A stretch of 64,000 bases of DNA from Thermotoga profunda AZM34c06 (GTDB lineage Bacteria > Thermotogota > Thermotogae > Thermotogales > DSM-5069). Both the position numbers and the translations under genes were made by a program. The notes under the pieces are model-generated. The model had not been told where the DNA came from. It saw only the letters and a list, made by a program, of their open reading frames with translations, and searched no databases. The stretch spans positions 434,001-498,000 of the forward strand of contig NZ_AP014510.1 in assembly GCF_000828675.1 (NCBI RefSeq), given 5' to 3'. Of the stretch, positions 26,520-36,261 are shown in pieces (within the stretch, counting starts at the first letter, position 1; each line of letters opens with the position of its first letter).

Positions 26520-27496
26520 ATTGATTCACTCCTTTCTTGACTGTACAAAAAGCATTTGACTATTACTTGATCCACTTGATAATACGATGGTGGCTGATCG
26601 TGACATACCTTCATTGCTTGAGGACACCTTGCTGCAAATCGACATCCAATTTTTTTGTATTCTTCTTCCTCAAATTCGGTTATCTTCACTTTGTCGGTCC
26701 ACCTTCTTTTCGGATCAGCCTCAGGAACAGATTCTCTGAGTAATTTTGTGTATGGATGTTTGGGGTTTAGAAGCACTTTCTCAGCCGGTCCAAACTCAAT
26801 CAAATTACCGCGGAACATGATAGCCACTCTGTCACTCACATAATAAGCTGTGGTTAAATCATGAGTGATATAAAGAACGCTCAGACCAAATTTGTCTCTC
26901 AATTCTTTGAAAAGATTCACTATAGACATTCTCAGCGAAGCATCGACCATGGAAACAGGTTCGTCGGCAATCAACATTGAAGGGTTTGTCAGTAAAGATC
27001 TTGCTATAGAAATTCGCTGGAGTTGTCCCCCAGAAAATTCACTTGGATATCTTTCTATGAATTCATCGAAATGAACACCCACCGCATTCAGTTTTTCTTG
27101 AATTAAACGATCAGCTTCCCGACGGTTTTGTGTGATTCCAAAGTTATGAAGTGTCTCATAAAAATAACTATCGACCTTTCTCAATGGATTGAAAGTAGAA
27201 AAGGGGTTCTGGAAAACTGCCTGTATTTCTTTTAGAAAATTCATTTTTTCTTGCCTATTGCGCCTGTTAATTGGTTTTCCTTTGTAATTCACCACACCAA
27301 AAGTAGGCTCTTCAAATCCAAGGATTATTTTTGCCATTGTGGTCTTCCCACAACCACTTTCGCCGGCTAATGTCAGAATTTCTGATCGTCCTATATCGAA
27401 AGAGACATTGTCGATAGCTGTTATTTTTATTCGTGAAAAAATACTTCCAATTGAGAAAATCTTCGTAAGGTTTTTGATTTCAATGAGTTTTTGCAT
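26516..27496 (-). CDS. Oligosaccharide/oligopeptide ABC ATPase, DppF type
   Basis: 326 residues. Walker A GESGCGKTTMAK, signature FSGGQLQRISIARSL, Walker B MLIADEPVSMVD. The C-terminus carries the extra oligopeptide-family region with Cys residues (GCRFAARCPQAMKVC). Powers the Dpp-type importer together with the next entry; overlaps it by 17 bases. Context with GH3 and CE7 genes indicates xylo-oligosaccharide rather than peptide import. Confidence 0.92.
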   Translation of the reverse strand: MQKLIEIKNLTKIFSIGSIFSRIKITAIDNVSFDIGRSEILTLAGESGCGKTTMAKIILGFEEPTFGVVNYKGKPINRRNRQEKMNFLKEIQAVFQNPFSTFNPLRKVDSYFYETLHNFGITQNRREADRLIQEKLNAVGVHFDEFIERYPSEFSGGQLQRISIARSLLTNPSMLIADEPVSMVDASLRMSIVNLFKELRDKFGLSVLYITHDLTTAYYVSDRVAIMFRGNLIEFGPAEKVLLNPKHPYTKLLRESVPEADPKRRWTDKVKITEFEEEEYKKIGCRFAARCPQAMKVCHDQPPSYYQVDQVIVKCFLYSQERSESI

Positions 27497-28481
27497 ATCC
27501 TTGTCCCTCCATTAACCAGCAGGCGGCCTTATGTTTATCCGAATATTCTCTCAGTGGTGGGAATTGTTCTTTACATATCGATAAACTATATGGACATCTT
27601 GGATGGAAACTACAACCAGATGGTATGTTGTAAAGCGATGGTGGACTACCTGGTGCACTTTCTTTTTTGGTTTTGTCTCCGAACTTTGGCAGAGAGTTGA
27701 TGAGGTATTTTGTATAGGGATGTAAGGGATTGTCAAAAATCTCAATTGTAGGAGCTTCTTCGACTATCTTTCCGGCATACATAATTGCAAGTTGGTCAGC
27801 TACATTCGCATGTATACCCATATCGTGGGTTACGATGATCAAAGTGTTCTTCTGCTTTGACTGAATGTCTTTTAAAAGTTGAATAACACCCCTTTGGGTT
27901 ACAACATCCAAAGCAGTGGTAGGTTCATCTGCGATTATTAAAGTCGGATTCAACAAGGTCGCTAAAGCTATGGTGACTCTTTGTCTCATCCCACCTGACA
28001 ATTGATGGGGATAAGCATCAAGTACTTTCAAAGGAAGACCAAGTTCTTTTATATGCTGCTTTGCAATTTCATAAATCTGATCTCTATTTTTTCCTTTCAC
28101 GTGACTACTCAAAAAGTCTTTGAAAGTTTCTTTGATCTTGGTTACAGGGTTAAGAACACTCATTGAACCTTGGGGAACATACGAGACAAACGACCATCTG
28201 AGTTTTCTTCTTTCTTCATTTTTAATTGAATAAACATCGATCTCTTTATCGTTGTAGTAAAATACTTTTCCATCCACCAATCTCAATGGTGGTTCTATGA
28301 TTGCAAACAAGGTTTTCAATAAAGTTGTCTTGCCACAGCCACTTTCACCCGCTATGCCATAAACAAGACCTTTTTGTATCTCTAAATCAATATTGTCCAC
28401 TGCTTTGATGATTCTTTGTTTTCCATAAACGTCCAAGATATAATACGCTTTCAATTCTAAGGCTTTCATAACTAAATCCAT
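27480..28481 (-). CDS. Oligosaccharide/oligopeptide ABC ATPase, DppD type
   Basis: 333 residues. Walker A GESGCGKTTLLK, Q-loop YVPQGS, signature LSGGMRQRVTIALATL, Walker B IIADEPTTALDV, and the C-terminal GCSFHPRCPYSLSIC motif of the family. ATG 28481 follows GAGGTG. Partner of the DppF-type ATPase. Confidence 0.92.
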   Translation of the reverse strand: MDLVMKALELKAYYILDVYGKQRIIKAVDNIDLEIQKGLVYGIAGESGCGKTTLLKTLFAIIEPPLRLVDGKVFYYNDKEIDVYSIKNEERRKLRWSFVSYVPQGSMSVLNPVTKIKETFKDFLSSHVKGKNRDQIYEIAKQHIKELGLPLKVLDAYPHQLSGGMRQRVTIALATLLNPTLIIADEPTTALDVVTQRGVIQLLKDIQSKQKNTLIIVTHDMGIHANVADQLAIMYAGKIVEEAPTIEIFDNPLHPYTKYLINSLPKFGDKTKKESAPGSPPSLYNIPSGCSFHPRCPYSLSICKEQFPPLREYSDKHKAACWLMEGQGYAKTH

Positions 28482-28490
28482 ATCGACACC

Positions 28491-29345
28491 TCATTTTCTG
28501 CCAATTCTCTGAATTCTCATACGTGGATCTAAGTATTCACTTATACTCACCGATAGCAAATAAAGTGCTATGAAAAGAAGTACAGCGGTAACAACAGGTG
28601 TTGAAATCCACCACCAATAGCCGAGCAACATCGCCTGGTAATTGATTGCCCATTGAAGCATGGTACCGATCGTGGGTATTTCAAGATTAGATACGCCAAG
28701 AATTGCAAGGACTATTTCCATACCTATAGCCCAAGACATGTTTCCAATAAATGTGGCAAAGACGAGTGGAATTACAAAAGGCATGTATTCTTTGAAGATA
28801 ATTGAAAATGTTCCAGAACCAGATAATATAGCGGTGTATGTGAAATCTCTTTCCCTCAAACTTAGAATTTGGGATCTAATTACACGTGCATCCCAAGCCC
28901 AGCCAAAGAGACCAAGTAGTAAACCAAGAGTGACAAGAGTCATTCTTGCTCTCATCATCGTTGCAAATAGAACTATTATTAAAAACAGAGGTATTATCAA
29001 AAACGAATCACTCATGAACATCAGAATCTTGTCTGTTTTTCCACCCTTGTAACCTGCAATCATACCAATTACGATTGCAATGATTCTGGAGATGAATCCA
29101 GCCAATAAAGACACGGTGAGAGAGTTTCTAACGGCGAAAGTGAGTATCCAGAAAACATCCTGCCCCATAGAAGTCGTACCAAGAACATGAGGCCATTTTG
29201 GTGGTAAATCTCTTGGAACGAGGTTCCATCTATATGGATTGTAAGGTGAGAAGAAAGATAATACTGTCAGAACAATGAGTATCAAAACAATTAGAAACGC
29301 AAATCTAAATCTTAGGTCACGCAGCAAATCTTTTAATACATTCAT
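28491..29345 (-). CDS. Oligosaccharide ABC permease, DppC type
   Basis: 284 residues. After one helix the typical loop LGTTSMGQDVFW appears, then about five helices, with the EAA-like loop RDFTYTAILSGSGTFSIIF. DppC-type proteins pair with DppB-type ones. The C-terminus SISEYLDPRMR is the family ending. Confidence 0.92.
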   Translation of the reverse strand: MNVLKDLLRDLRFRFAFLIVLILIVLTVLSFFSPYNPYRWNLVPRDLPPKWPHVLGTTSMGQDVFWILTFAVRNSLTVSLLAGFISRIIAIVIGMIAGYKGGKTDKILMFMSDSFLIIPLFLIIVLFATMMRARMTLVTLGLLLGLFGWAWDARVIRSQILSLRERDFTYTAILSGSGTFSIIFKEYMPFVIPLVFATFIGNMSWAIGMEIVLAILGVSNLEIPTIGTMLQWAINYQAMLLGYWWWISTPVVTAVLLFIALYLLSVSISEYLDPRMRIQRIGRK

Positions 29346-29357
29346 TCTTTCAACTCC

Positions 29358-30365
29358 TTACCTATACCTTACTCTGGGATCAAAGAGTGGATAGAGAAGA
29401 TCGATGAGTAAAATACTTGTCGTGATGACGAAAATCGATATTACAGTTATACCCATTAGCAGATTGTAGTCACCGGTAAAGATGGCGTTGTAAAGGAGTG
29501 TACCAAGTCCCGGATAAGAAAAAACAATTTCTGTAATCAATGATCCACTGAATATCTGACCTAAGGAAAGCGCAAGGCCAGTTATCTGTGGTAACATGGC
29601 GTTTCTTATTATGTATTTATTGACAATTCTCGCTTGTGTAACTCCACCTATGTTGGCATAGGTCACGAAATCTTCTGACTTCACTGTCTGAACCACTAAC
29701 TTCATGGCTTGAAACCAAGTGAAGAAACCTATCAATATCAAGGACATGGCAGGAAGAAATGCGTACTTTAAGAGAGTAAGGATGGTTTGCAAACCAAATT
29801 TAATCTGTCCACCTATTAGATATCCTCCACCTAATGGAAAAATTGGGAAGATATAGGCGAACAACATGAGTAAACTCAGAGCTAATATGTAATAAGGCAT
29901 CGGCCTTATGATCATCGCTATTATATCGATCACTTTAACCCAACGTCTGTTGGAAAAATAAGCGGCAAGTGCACCGAATATATTTCCCAATATCCAAGAA
30001 ATGATTGTAGTTGTCAAAAGTAAACCGATAGTCCACGGGAGGGATTGCTTGATTAGAGAAATTACAGGTACTGGAAACTGATAATAAGATGGACCAAAAT
30101 CACCGCCAAGGAAGCGGCGCCAGAATGAACAATATTGTTGCCAGAGGCTTCCCTTTAACCCATATAATTCCTTCAAAGTGTCTATTAAGTTGTTGAGAGT
30201 TTTTGGGTCAAGATATGTACCTCGAGATGAAATTTGACCGATCAATTGTTGAATAGGATCTATTGGAAGAAGTCGTGGAATAATAAAAACCATCGTTATG
30301 CCAACGAAAATTACCAGAAAATATATGAAAAGTCTTGGTAGAAGATATCTTTTCACAAAGTTCAA
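29358..30365 (-). CDS. Oligosaccharide ABC permease, DppB type
   Basis: 335 residues, six helices. Family marks are the start RLFIYFLVIFVGITMVFIIP, the EAA-like loop SEDFVTYANIGGVTQARIV, and the end LLYPLFDPRVRYR. TTG start with AAGGAGGG at about ten bases. A GC-rich imperfect hairpin lies in the 67 bases between it and the binding-protein gene upstream. Confidence 0.92.
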   Translation of the reverse strand: MNFVKRYLLPRLFIYFLVIFVGITMVFIIPRLLPIDPIQQLIGQISSRGTYLDPKTLNNLIDTLKELYGLKGSLWQQYCSFWRRFLGGDFGPSYYQFPVPVISLIKQSLPWTIGLLLTTTIISWILGNIFGALAAYFSNRRWVKVIDIIAMIIRPMPYYILALSLLMLFAYIFPIFPLGGGYLIGGQIKFGLQTILTLLKYAFLPAMSLILIGFFTWFQAMKLVVQTVKSEDFVTYANIGGVTQARIVNKYIIRNAMLPQITGLALSLGQIFSGSLITEIVFSYPGLGTLLYNAIFTGDYNLLMGITVISIFVITTSILLIDLLYPLFDPRVRYR

Positions 30366-30432
30366 GAGCCCAGTCCCTCCTTTAACTAACCTGAATGCCA
30401 GGGCCTTTACGACCCCGGCAAGATGGGAAAGA

Positions 30433-32307
30433 TTACTTTCTACCTGTTGGTTTCAAGAATGGTAACATGTACTTGAAATTCGGCCAGTGATGGTATGGCT
30501 GAGCATACATGTTTTCTGCACCAGGATAATTTGTCCAGTAATATTCATCCCAAGCTATGACTCCAGGATAGTTGAATGTTGGTATACCAGGCATTTCCTT
30601 GATCAATAACTTGAGCCCTTCAACACCAAATGCAATTATTGAATCTGTGTCATTCCAATCTGTTTCTCTCAGTTTGACTATGATTTTGTCCAGTTCGGGA
30701 TTAGTCCATCTGCCATAGTTCCCCCAAGGTGCATTTTGGCCAATTGGCACTAAATATTCAGAGTTGAATGGGTCTAAGACTCTGTAAAGATCTGGATGAC
30801 CACCCCACGGTTCTGCTGCGGGCCAATCTGTAGTAACTTCAAATTCTCCCCTCTGTCCAAGAGTCGCGAGCGCATCCGAAGTTACGACATTTGTGTCGAT
30901 ACCGAATTTCTTCCAAGCTTGAGCGAGTGCAAAACCATTTCTGTAACTTGGATGTGCTGGGTTAGTGGTTGTCAGAATCGTGATTGTCCAAGGACGACCA
31001 TCGGGCAACAACCATTTACCGGATTTATCTCTCTTAAAGCCGTTCTTTATTAGGAGTTTCTCTGCAACATCTGGTGCGTACTTGTACCAACCTGGTCCGA
31101 ATACTTTATTTATGGTTTCTTCATCTGTTGGTACCGTGTATCCTCTGCTCTTTACATATTCTGCCAACCTCTTGCCAGCTGTGGGATCATATGGTTTGAA
31201 TTTTTCACCGTTACCAAGATCAATTTCGAATTCTTTCAACCACTTGTCGAGTTTTGTGTAATACCAATCATAATAAGCAGAAGTCAATGGCACATGTATT
31301 GGGCTGAGTGTCACAGCTCCGTCGAATGCATTGGCCGCGTATTCAACAATGTCTATTGCCAAGGTAAGAGCCCATCTGACTTCTGGGTTATTGAATGGTG
31401 CCCTCGCGTTGTTGAACATCAATCCCGTGACACATGGATCGATGTTAACAGTCCATGGGAAGTCTCTTCTCCAAGCTCTTGCGGTGTTTACTCTTTGTAA
31501 TACAGCTCTTAGAGCTTCCATAGTCAGATCTGCTGCGTCAAGTTCGTGTTGAGCCATTGCCAAAACTTGTCTTTCTGTTGTTCCGAAAGTTTGAATGAGT
31601 ACAAATCTTGGAGCAGGTTTTCCATAGAGCATACCGGTTGGAGTTCTGTTCCAATCTTCTCTTCTTTCCCAAAGTGTCCAATATCCACCTGGGTCGAAAT
31701 CTTTCAATACATAAGGTCCAGTTCCAACTGGTGGGTTGAATTCGAAAGTCAACGGGTTCTCTACTTTCTCAAAGATATGTTTTGGAAGGATTCTCAAAGC
31801 TCCCCATCTGTCAAGTAAATAAGTGTGAAATCTTGAATTAGGAACTGTGAGTTTTAACAAGACTGTGTAATCATCGATTTTAATTGCTTCTTTGACTGCT
31901 TGCATTTGAGAATTGTAGTCCATGCCAGGTGTGTTTTTGACGAGTGTGATTGTATAAACAACATCGTCTGCCGTGAATGGAACACCATCGCTCCAGTAAA
32001 CTCCTTTTCTGAGTTTGATGGTGAGCTCTGTGAAGTCTTTGTTGTAAATTGGTGGTTCGGCAGCAAGGGCATTGATAATTTCTCCTGTTGCATACTCGAC
32101 ACACCAGAGTGGTTCAAGTAGCAAGTTTTGGATTCCTCTGTCTTGTGATCTCCAACCAGCCCAAAGGTTGAAATTTCCCGGTGTCCCGACACGTCCCGTC
32201 AGTTGATTAGCAATAAATGTTTCATTACGAGGAATACCCGGAGCAAGTTGTGAAAATGCTATGATGACTGTTAGAGCAAGGATTAGAAATGATACCAAAC
32301 GCCTCAT
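30433..32307 (-). CDS. Family 5 substrate-binding protein for xylo-oligosaccharides
   Basis: 624 residues from ATG 32307, seven bases behind AGGGGAGGTG; the frame's earlier ATG at 32340 lies inside the ATPase gene. Signal peptide MRRLVSFLILALTVIIAFS, no lipobox. The family 5 pattern includes TIKLRKGVYWSDGVPFTADD near residue 110, a central ligand cleft region, and GQNAPWGNYGRWTNPELDKI. Such proteins in Thermotogae often bind oligosaccharides although they belong to the oligopeptide family; the neighbours point to xylo-oligosaccharides. Confidence 0.9.
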   Translation of the reverse strand: MRRLVSFLILALTVIIAFSQLAPGIPRNETFIANQLTGRVGTPGNFNLWAGWRSQDRGIQNLLLEPLWCVEYATGEIINALAAEPPIYNKDFTELTIKLRKGVYWSDGVPFTADDVVYTITLVKNTPGMDYNSQMQAVKEAIKIDDYTVLLKLTVPNSRFHTYLLDRWGALRILPKHIFEKVENPLTFEFNPPVGTGPYVLKDFDPGGYWTLWERREDWNRTPTGMLYGKPAPRFVLIQTFGTTERQVLAMAQHELDAADLTMEALRAVLQRVNTARAWRRDFPWTVNIDPCVTGLMFNNARAPFNNPEVRWALTLAIDIVEYAANAFDGAVTLSPIHVPLTSAYYDWYYTKLDKWLKEFEIDLGNGEKFKPYDPTAGKRLAEYVKSRGYTVPTDEETINKVFGPGWYKYAPDVAEKLLIKNGFKRDKSGKWLLPDGRPWTITILTTTNPAHPSYRNGFALAQAWKKFGIDTNVVTSDALATLGQRGEFEVTTDWPAAEPWGGHPDLYRVLDPFNSEYLVPIGQNAPWGNYGRWTNPELDKIIVKLRETDWNDTDSIIAFGVEGLKLLIKEMPGIPTFNYPGVIAWDEYYWTNYPGAENMYAQPYHHWPNFKYMLPFLKPTGRK

Positions 32308-32323
32308 TGAAACGCACCTCCCC

Positions 32324-33850
32324 TTATGTGTTCCTTTCATTCTGTTTTTTCTTACCAGATGCGTAATACATTATTTCTTCTTGAGTGACTCTCTTTTCTC
32401 TGTTATCAAGAACAGCTGTTATTTGTCCTTCCCACATAACAACTATTCTGTCGCTTAAATTCAATATTTCAGGTAGTTCCGATGAAATCATTATTACTCC
32501 CTTTCCTTTAACTGCAAGTTCTCTTATCATTCTGTGTATTTCAGCCTTTGTTCCAACATCAATTCCTCTTGTGGGTTCGTCAAAGATGATTATCTCTGAA
32601 TTTGTTGCTAACCATTTTGAGAGAACAACTTTTTGCTGATTGCCGCCTGATAAGTTCTCGACAACTTGATGGATAGATGGTGTTTTCACAGAAAGTCTTT
32701 TTACAAACGATTCAGAAATATCTACTTCTGTCTTGTCGTCAAGAATAAATTGAATTTTGCTGATTTTCTTGAGAATTGGTAGACATATATTGTCTTTAAC
32801 TGTCATTCGAAGGATTAAGCCTTGTAGTTTCCTATCTTCTGGTATCAAACCTATGCCATGTTTGATTGCTTCATGAGGAGAATTTATTTCAGCTTTTTTT
32901 CCATTTATATATATTTCTCCTGCTTCCTTTTTATTTATACCAAACAGTAGATGCATCGTTTCAGTTCTTCCGGCACCTATCAATCCAGCAAAACCAAGCA
33001 CTTCTCCCCTTCTGAGAGTGAAAGAGACATTTTTCACTTTGTTCTCCCAAGTCAAATTTTTCACCTCAAGTAGTACATCTTGCGGTTTTGTCTCCACATG
33101 TGGAAAATATTCAATATCTCTACCGACCATTAGACGAATTATGCTATCTGCGTTGAATTCATTATTTTGTAATGTTCCAACCCTTTTTCCATCTCTCATC
33201 ACGATTATTCTGTCGCTGATTTCCATCACTTCGTCGATTTTGTGGGAAACGAATACAACAGATATTTGTTTATCTTTGAGCATTCTAATGATTTCAAAGA
33301 GTTTCTTAACTTCTCCCACGGCAAGGGATGAGGTTGGCTCATCCATGAAGATTATCCTTGGTGAGCGCGTCAAAGCTTTGCAAATTTCAACCATTTGCCT
33401 TTGCGCGGTGCTCAGATTTCGAACCAATGTTTGTGGTGAAAAACGAGCACCTATTATTTCTAACAATTCTTGAGCCTTATGTTCCATGCTCGAATCATCC
33501 ACAATACTTGTCAAATTGTACCTTTTTCCTTTGGTTATCTCATAACCCAAAAATAGATTTTCAGCGACTGTTAAATTGTCACAGACATTGAGCTCTTGAT
33601 GAATGACACTTATTCCATTCTTGAAAGCATCTGAAGGATGGTGAAATTCTATCTTTTCACCATTTAGAGAGATTTCGCCTGCGTCTTTTCTATACACACC
33701 AGAAAGAACCTTTATTAAGGTTGACTTTCCAGCTCCATTTTCACCTATGAGGGAGAGAATTTCACCTCTATGAACTTCAAAATCTACCGCATCGAGTGCC
33801 AGAACACCAGGAAATCTTTTTGTAATTGCTTTTGCTGTGAGGAGTTCCAA
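32324..33850 (-). CDS. xylG: Xylose/ribose-type ABC ATPase (two domains)
   Basis: 508 residues. Domain 1: GENGAGKST, signature variant [25 protein letters not shown]. Domain 2: GLIGAGRTE (weakened Walker A), [27 protein letters not shown]. Classic RbsA/XylG/MglA layout. TTG start at 33850 with GAGGTGA upstream. Serves the permease and binding protein encoded upstream in the same operon. Confidence 0.92.
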   Translation of the reverse strand: MELLTAKAITKRFPGVLALDAVDFEVHRGEILSLIGENGAGKSTLIKVLSGVYRKDAGEISLNGEKIEFHHPSDAFKNGISVIHQELNVCDNLTVAENLFLGYEITKGKRYNLTSIVDDSSMEHKAQELLEIIGARFSPQTLVRNLSTAQRQMVEICKALTRSPRIIFMDEPTSSLAVGEVKKLFEIIRMLKDKQISVVFVSHKIDEVMEISDRIIVMRDGKRVGTLQNNEFNADSIIRLMVGRDIEYFPHVETKPQDVLLEVKNLTWENKVKNVSFTLRRGEVLGFAGLIGAGRTETMHLLFGINKKEAGEIYINGKKAEINSPHEAIKHGIGLIPEDRKLQGLILRMTVKDNICLPILKKISKIQFILDDKTEVDISESFVKRLSVKTPSIHQVVENLSGGNQQKVVLSKWLATNSEIIIFDEPTRGIDVGTKAEIHRMIRELAVKGKGVIMISSELPEILNLSDRIVVMWEGQITAVLDNREKRVTQEEIMYYASGKKKQNERNT

Positions 33851-33870
33851 AAACTGTCACCTCTTCCAAC

Positions 33871-33888
33871 GGGGGCAAGACTGCCCCC
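33871..33888 (-). other. Stem-loop after the xylose-binding protein gene
   Basis: 7-bp stem GGGGGCA / TGCCCCC with a four-base loop and no T-run on the minus strand. It probably protects the upstream messenger's 3' end and keeps the binding protein in excess. Confidence 0.6.
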
Positions 33889-33894
33889 TTGATT

Positions 33895-34869
33895 TTAGAA
33901 TCTTATTGGGATACCGAGTTTTGCCATCTCGTTCAAATATTCTGATAAATTACTTGGGGTGACTACATCAACACCTGTATCGACTATGTAGTCAACTTTG
34001 TTGTTTACGGTGACTTTCGGGAGCATTGTAAGGGTATTCTGTACCCCTATCTTTTTCATCAGATACAGAATTGTTACTGAAAGGTACCCCATCATATATG
34101 GTCTTTGGCCCATGGTTGCTTGTATGACTCCATCTTTTACATAAGAAAGGATATCTGTTGTTGTGTCAAAGCACACTATCTTTACCTTGTCCTTCTTACC
34201 AGCATTGGCAACAACCAGAGCCTGGCTTGGACCGTTGTATGCATACACACCGAAAAAGGCAGACAGATCTGGATGTGCACTCAGAACAGATTCCGCAAGC
34301 GATACAGCTCTTGCGCCGTCTTCTTCATCGTTCAATACATCGACTATTTGGATATCAGTCCCAGCAATTGCATCTCTGAAACCTTGCATTCTCTCGAGTG
34401 AATTCATTGCCGTGAGAGACCCTGTCCCGATTGCAACCTTTCCTTTGCCACCGAGCAATTCTTTCATGACTGTACCGGCTAAGTATCCAGCGCTGTAGTT
34501 ATTTGTGCCGATGTATACATATCTTCCACTTTCGGGTGTATCGGTATCAAGTGTTATGACTGGTATGCCAAGCTGCAGAGTTTTCTTAATCGTAGGAATC
34601 ACAGCGCTCGGATCGGATGGTGCTATAGCTATACCATCGAATTTCTGAGCAATAAATGCTTCAAGCATCTGAAGCTGGGCTGGGACATCTTCTTTTGCTG
34701 GAACAAAGAACCTGACGTCAATACCCAGGGCTTTGCCCGCTGCCTTGACTCCTTCTTCAACTTGTGCCCAGTATGGATGCACTGATTTCCCGATGACACC
34801 TATTGTGATGGCTAAGGAGACAGTACCTACCAGAAAAACCAACAAAGTAATCAAAAAGAGCTTCTTCAC
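33895..34869 (-). CDS. xylF: Xylose/ribose-type periplasmic binding protein
   Basis: 324 residues from GTG 34869, preceded by GGGGGAGGTG; the longer frame to 34905 overlaps the permease gene. Signal peptide KKLFLITLLVFLVGTVSLA. Mature protein has the family pattern ITIGVIGKSVHPYWAQVEEG, FDGIAIAPSDPSA, PVITLDTDTPESGRYVYIGT and NSLERMQGFRDAI. Family members bind pentoses or hexoses; the operon makes D-xylose the best guess. Confidence 0.9.
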   Translation of the reverse strand: MKKLFLITLLVFLVGTVSLAITIGVIGKSVHPYWAQVEEGVKAAGKALGIDVRFFVPAKEDVPAQLQMLEAFIAQKFDGIAIAPSDPSAVIPTIKKTLQLGIPVITLDTDTPESGRYVYIGTNNYSAGYLAGTVMKELLGGKGKVAIGTGSLTAMNSLERMQGFRDAIAGTDIQIVDVLNDEEDGARAVSLAESVLSAHPDLSAFFGVYAYNGPSQALVVANAGKKDKVKIVCFDTTTDILSYVKDGVIQATMGQRPYMMGYLSVTILYLMKKIGVQNTLTMLPKVTVNNKVDYIVDTGVDVVTPSNLSEYLNEMAKLGIPIRF

Positions 34870-34901
34870 AAGAACACCTCCCCCAAGATGGTTTAGAAAA
34901 A

Positions 34902-35864
34902 TCACTGTTTAGCCAGTCTCTTTCTGAGTACATCAAGTGTAACGGCTACTACGATGACTATGCCTATGACAACGTTATGCCAATAAGTTGAAACATTGAG
35001 CATAACAAGTGCATTCCACAGTAAACTTATTATGCTTGCTCCTATCATTGCCCCTATTACAGTTCCTTCACCTCCCGCGAGACTTGTGCCACCGATCACT
35101 GAAGAAGCAATTGCATATAACTCGTAAGAACTACCAACGCCAGGCTGACCCTGCGAGAGTCTTGAAGCTACAATGATTCCAACCAAACCAGAAAGTACAG
35201 AACAAGTAGTAAATGCCACAAACCGTACTCTATCCACATTAACACCAGAAAATCTTGCCGCGACTTCATTACCTCCAATAGCTCGTAAATGCTTTCCATA
35301 AACGGTTTTTCTCAAAACAAAATGGAGTATTAGAACACATATTCCAAATATCCAAACAGCTATTGGTACACCAAGCCAATCTCCTTGTCCTATAGTCAAA
35401 AAGCTTTTGGGCAAACCAACAATGGGCCAACCTTTTGTTATAACAGCTGCCATACCCCTGGCAATTGTGAGTGTACCAAGTGTAACGATAAATGCAGGAA
35501 CCCTCATCTTTGTTACTGCAAAACCGTGCCACATTCCAATGCCGGCAGAAAAAAGTAGAATCAACAAAATACTCAACCAAACTGGTACCTGATGCTTCAT
35601 TAACCATGCAACTGTGACACCTGATAGAGCAACTACAGATCCCGCTGAAAGATCTATCGCTCCGCCCCCAGATATAATCACAAATGTCTCACCAACGGCT
35701 AAAATACCAAAAATGGCAATTTGCCTTCCAAGAGATTGAAGATTAAAAAGAGTCAAAAACCTTGGATTGAGTACAGCTGTAAAGATCAAGAGTGCGATTA
35801 GAGCTATTAAGGGACCGAGTTCTTTGGAGAATTTCGTCTTGAACTCGTCTTTTTCTTTAGCCAA
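34902..35864 (-). CDS. xylH: Xylose/ribose-type ABC permease
   Basis: 320 residues, about ten helices. RbsC-type marks: ETFVIISGGGAIDLSAGSVV, RVPAFIVTLGTLTIARG, AIGGNEVAARFSGVNVDRV and SSVIGGTSLAGGEGTVIG. TTG start at 35864 with AGGAG ten bases upstream. First gene of the long xylan-xylose operon, which runs without clear promoter interruptions to xylB. Confidence 0.92.
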   Translation of the reverse strand: MAKEKDEFKTKFSKELGPLIALIALLIFTAVLNPRFLTLFNLQSLGRQIAIFGILAVGETFVIISGGGAIDLSAGSVVALSGVTVAWLMKHQVPVWLSILLILLFSAGIGMWHGFAVTKMRVPAFIVTLGTLTIARGMAAVITKGWPIVGLPKSFLTIGQGDWLGVPIAVWIFGICVLILHFVLRKTVYGKHLRAIGGNEVAARFSGVNVDRVRFVAFTTCSVLSGLVGIIVASRLSQGQPGVGSSYELYAIASSVIGGTSLAGGEGTVIGAMIGASIISLLWNALVMLNVSTYWHNVVIGIVIVVAVTLDVLRKRLAKQ

Positions 35865-35915
35865 AAGAGATCACTCCTCGAATGCACTTTCTCGTTTTAT
35901 TTCTTTCCTCGAAAA

Positions 35916-35944
35916 ATTGTAATAGTAATTTATCATAAAATCAA
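35916..35944 (-). promoter_or_regulatory. Main promoter of the xylan-xylose operon
   Basis: Minus-strand TTGATT (35939-35944) and TACAAT (35916-35921) with a 17-base spacer, about 50 bases ahead of the permease start. The rest of the 390-base gap (35865-36252) is AT-rich without a gene. It also holds the stem-loop CTTTCTC-ATGAC-GAGAAAG at 36162-36180 and, for the plus-strand gene, a TATAAT at 36235-36240. No clear ROK operator palindrome was found next to the promoter. Confidence 0.55.
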
Positions 35945-36261
35945 GCCTGATTTTTGATTATTTTCGGTCGATTTGGATATTTATTTATATTGTTCAGCCG
36001 ATTTCTTTCTTCTTGTTCTTTTCGTATCAAATTGTTCACAGAAGCTCGTTTTTTCAATCTATTTAATACCGTCTTCACTTAACCACATTATTTTTGAATA
36101 TTTTCTGTAACTATTTTGGTTTAACCAATCAAGGTCGCATCAACTAAAAAATAATTTCCCGCTTTCTCATGACGAGAAAGATCATGGAAAAAAACAATTG
36201 TTGTGTCGCTGTTTTTTTGAATGTGTTGTAACATTATAATTGTCTGTGAAATGTGGGAGAG

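Noticed and set aside
33871-33888. Stem-loop after the xylose-binding protein considered as a terminator
   Set aside because: No T-run follows on the minus strand, and downstream genes are in the same pathway; listed only as a stem-loop.
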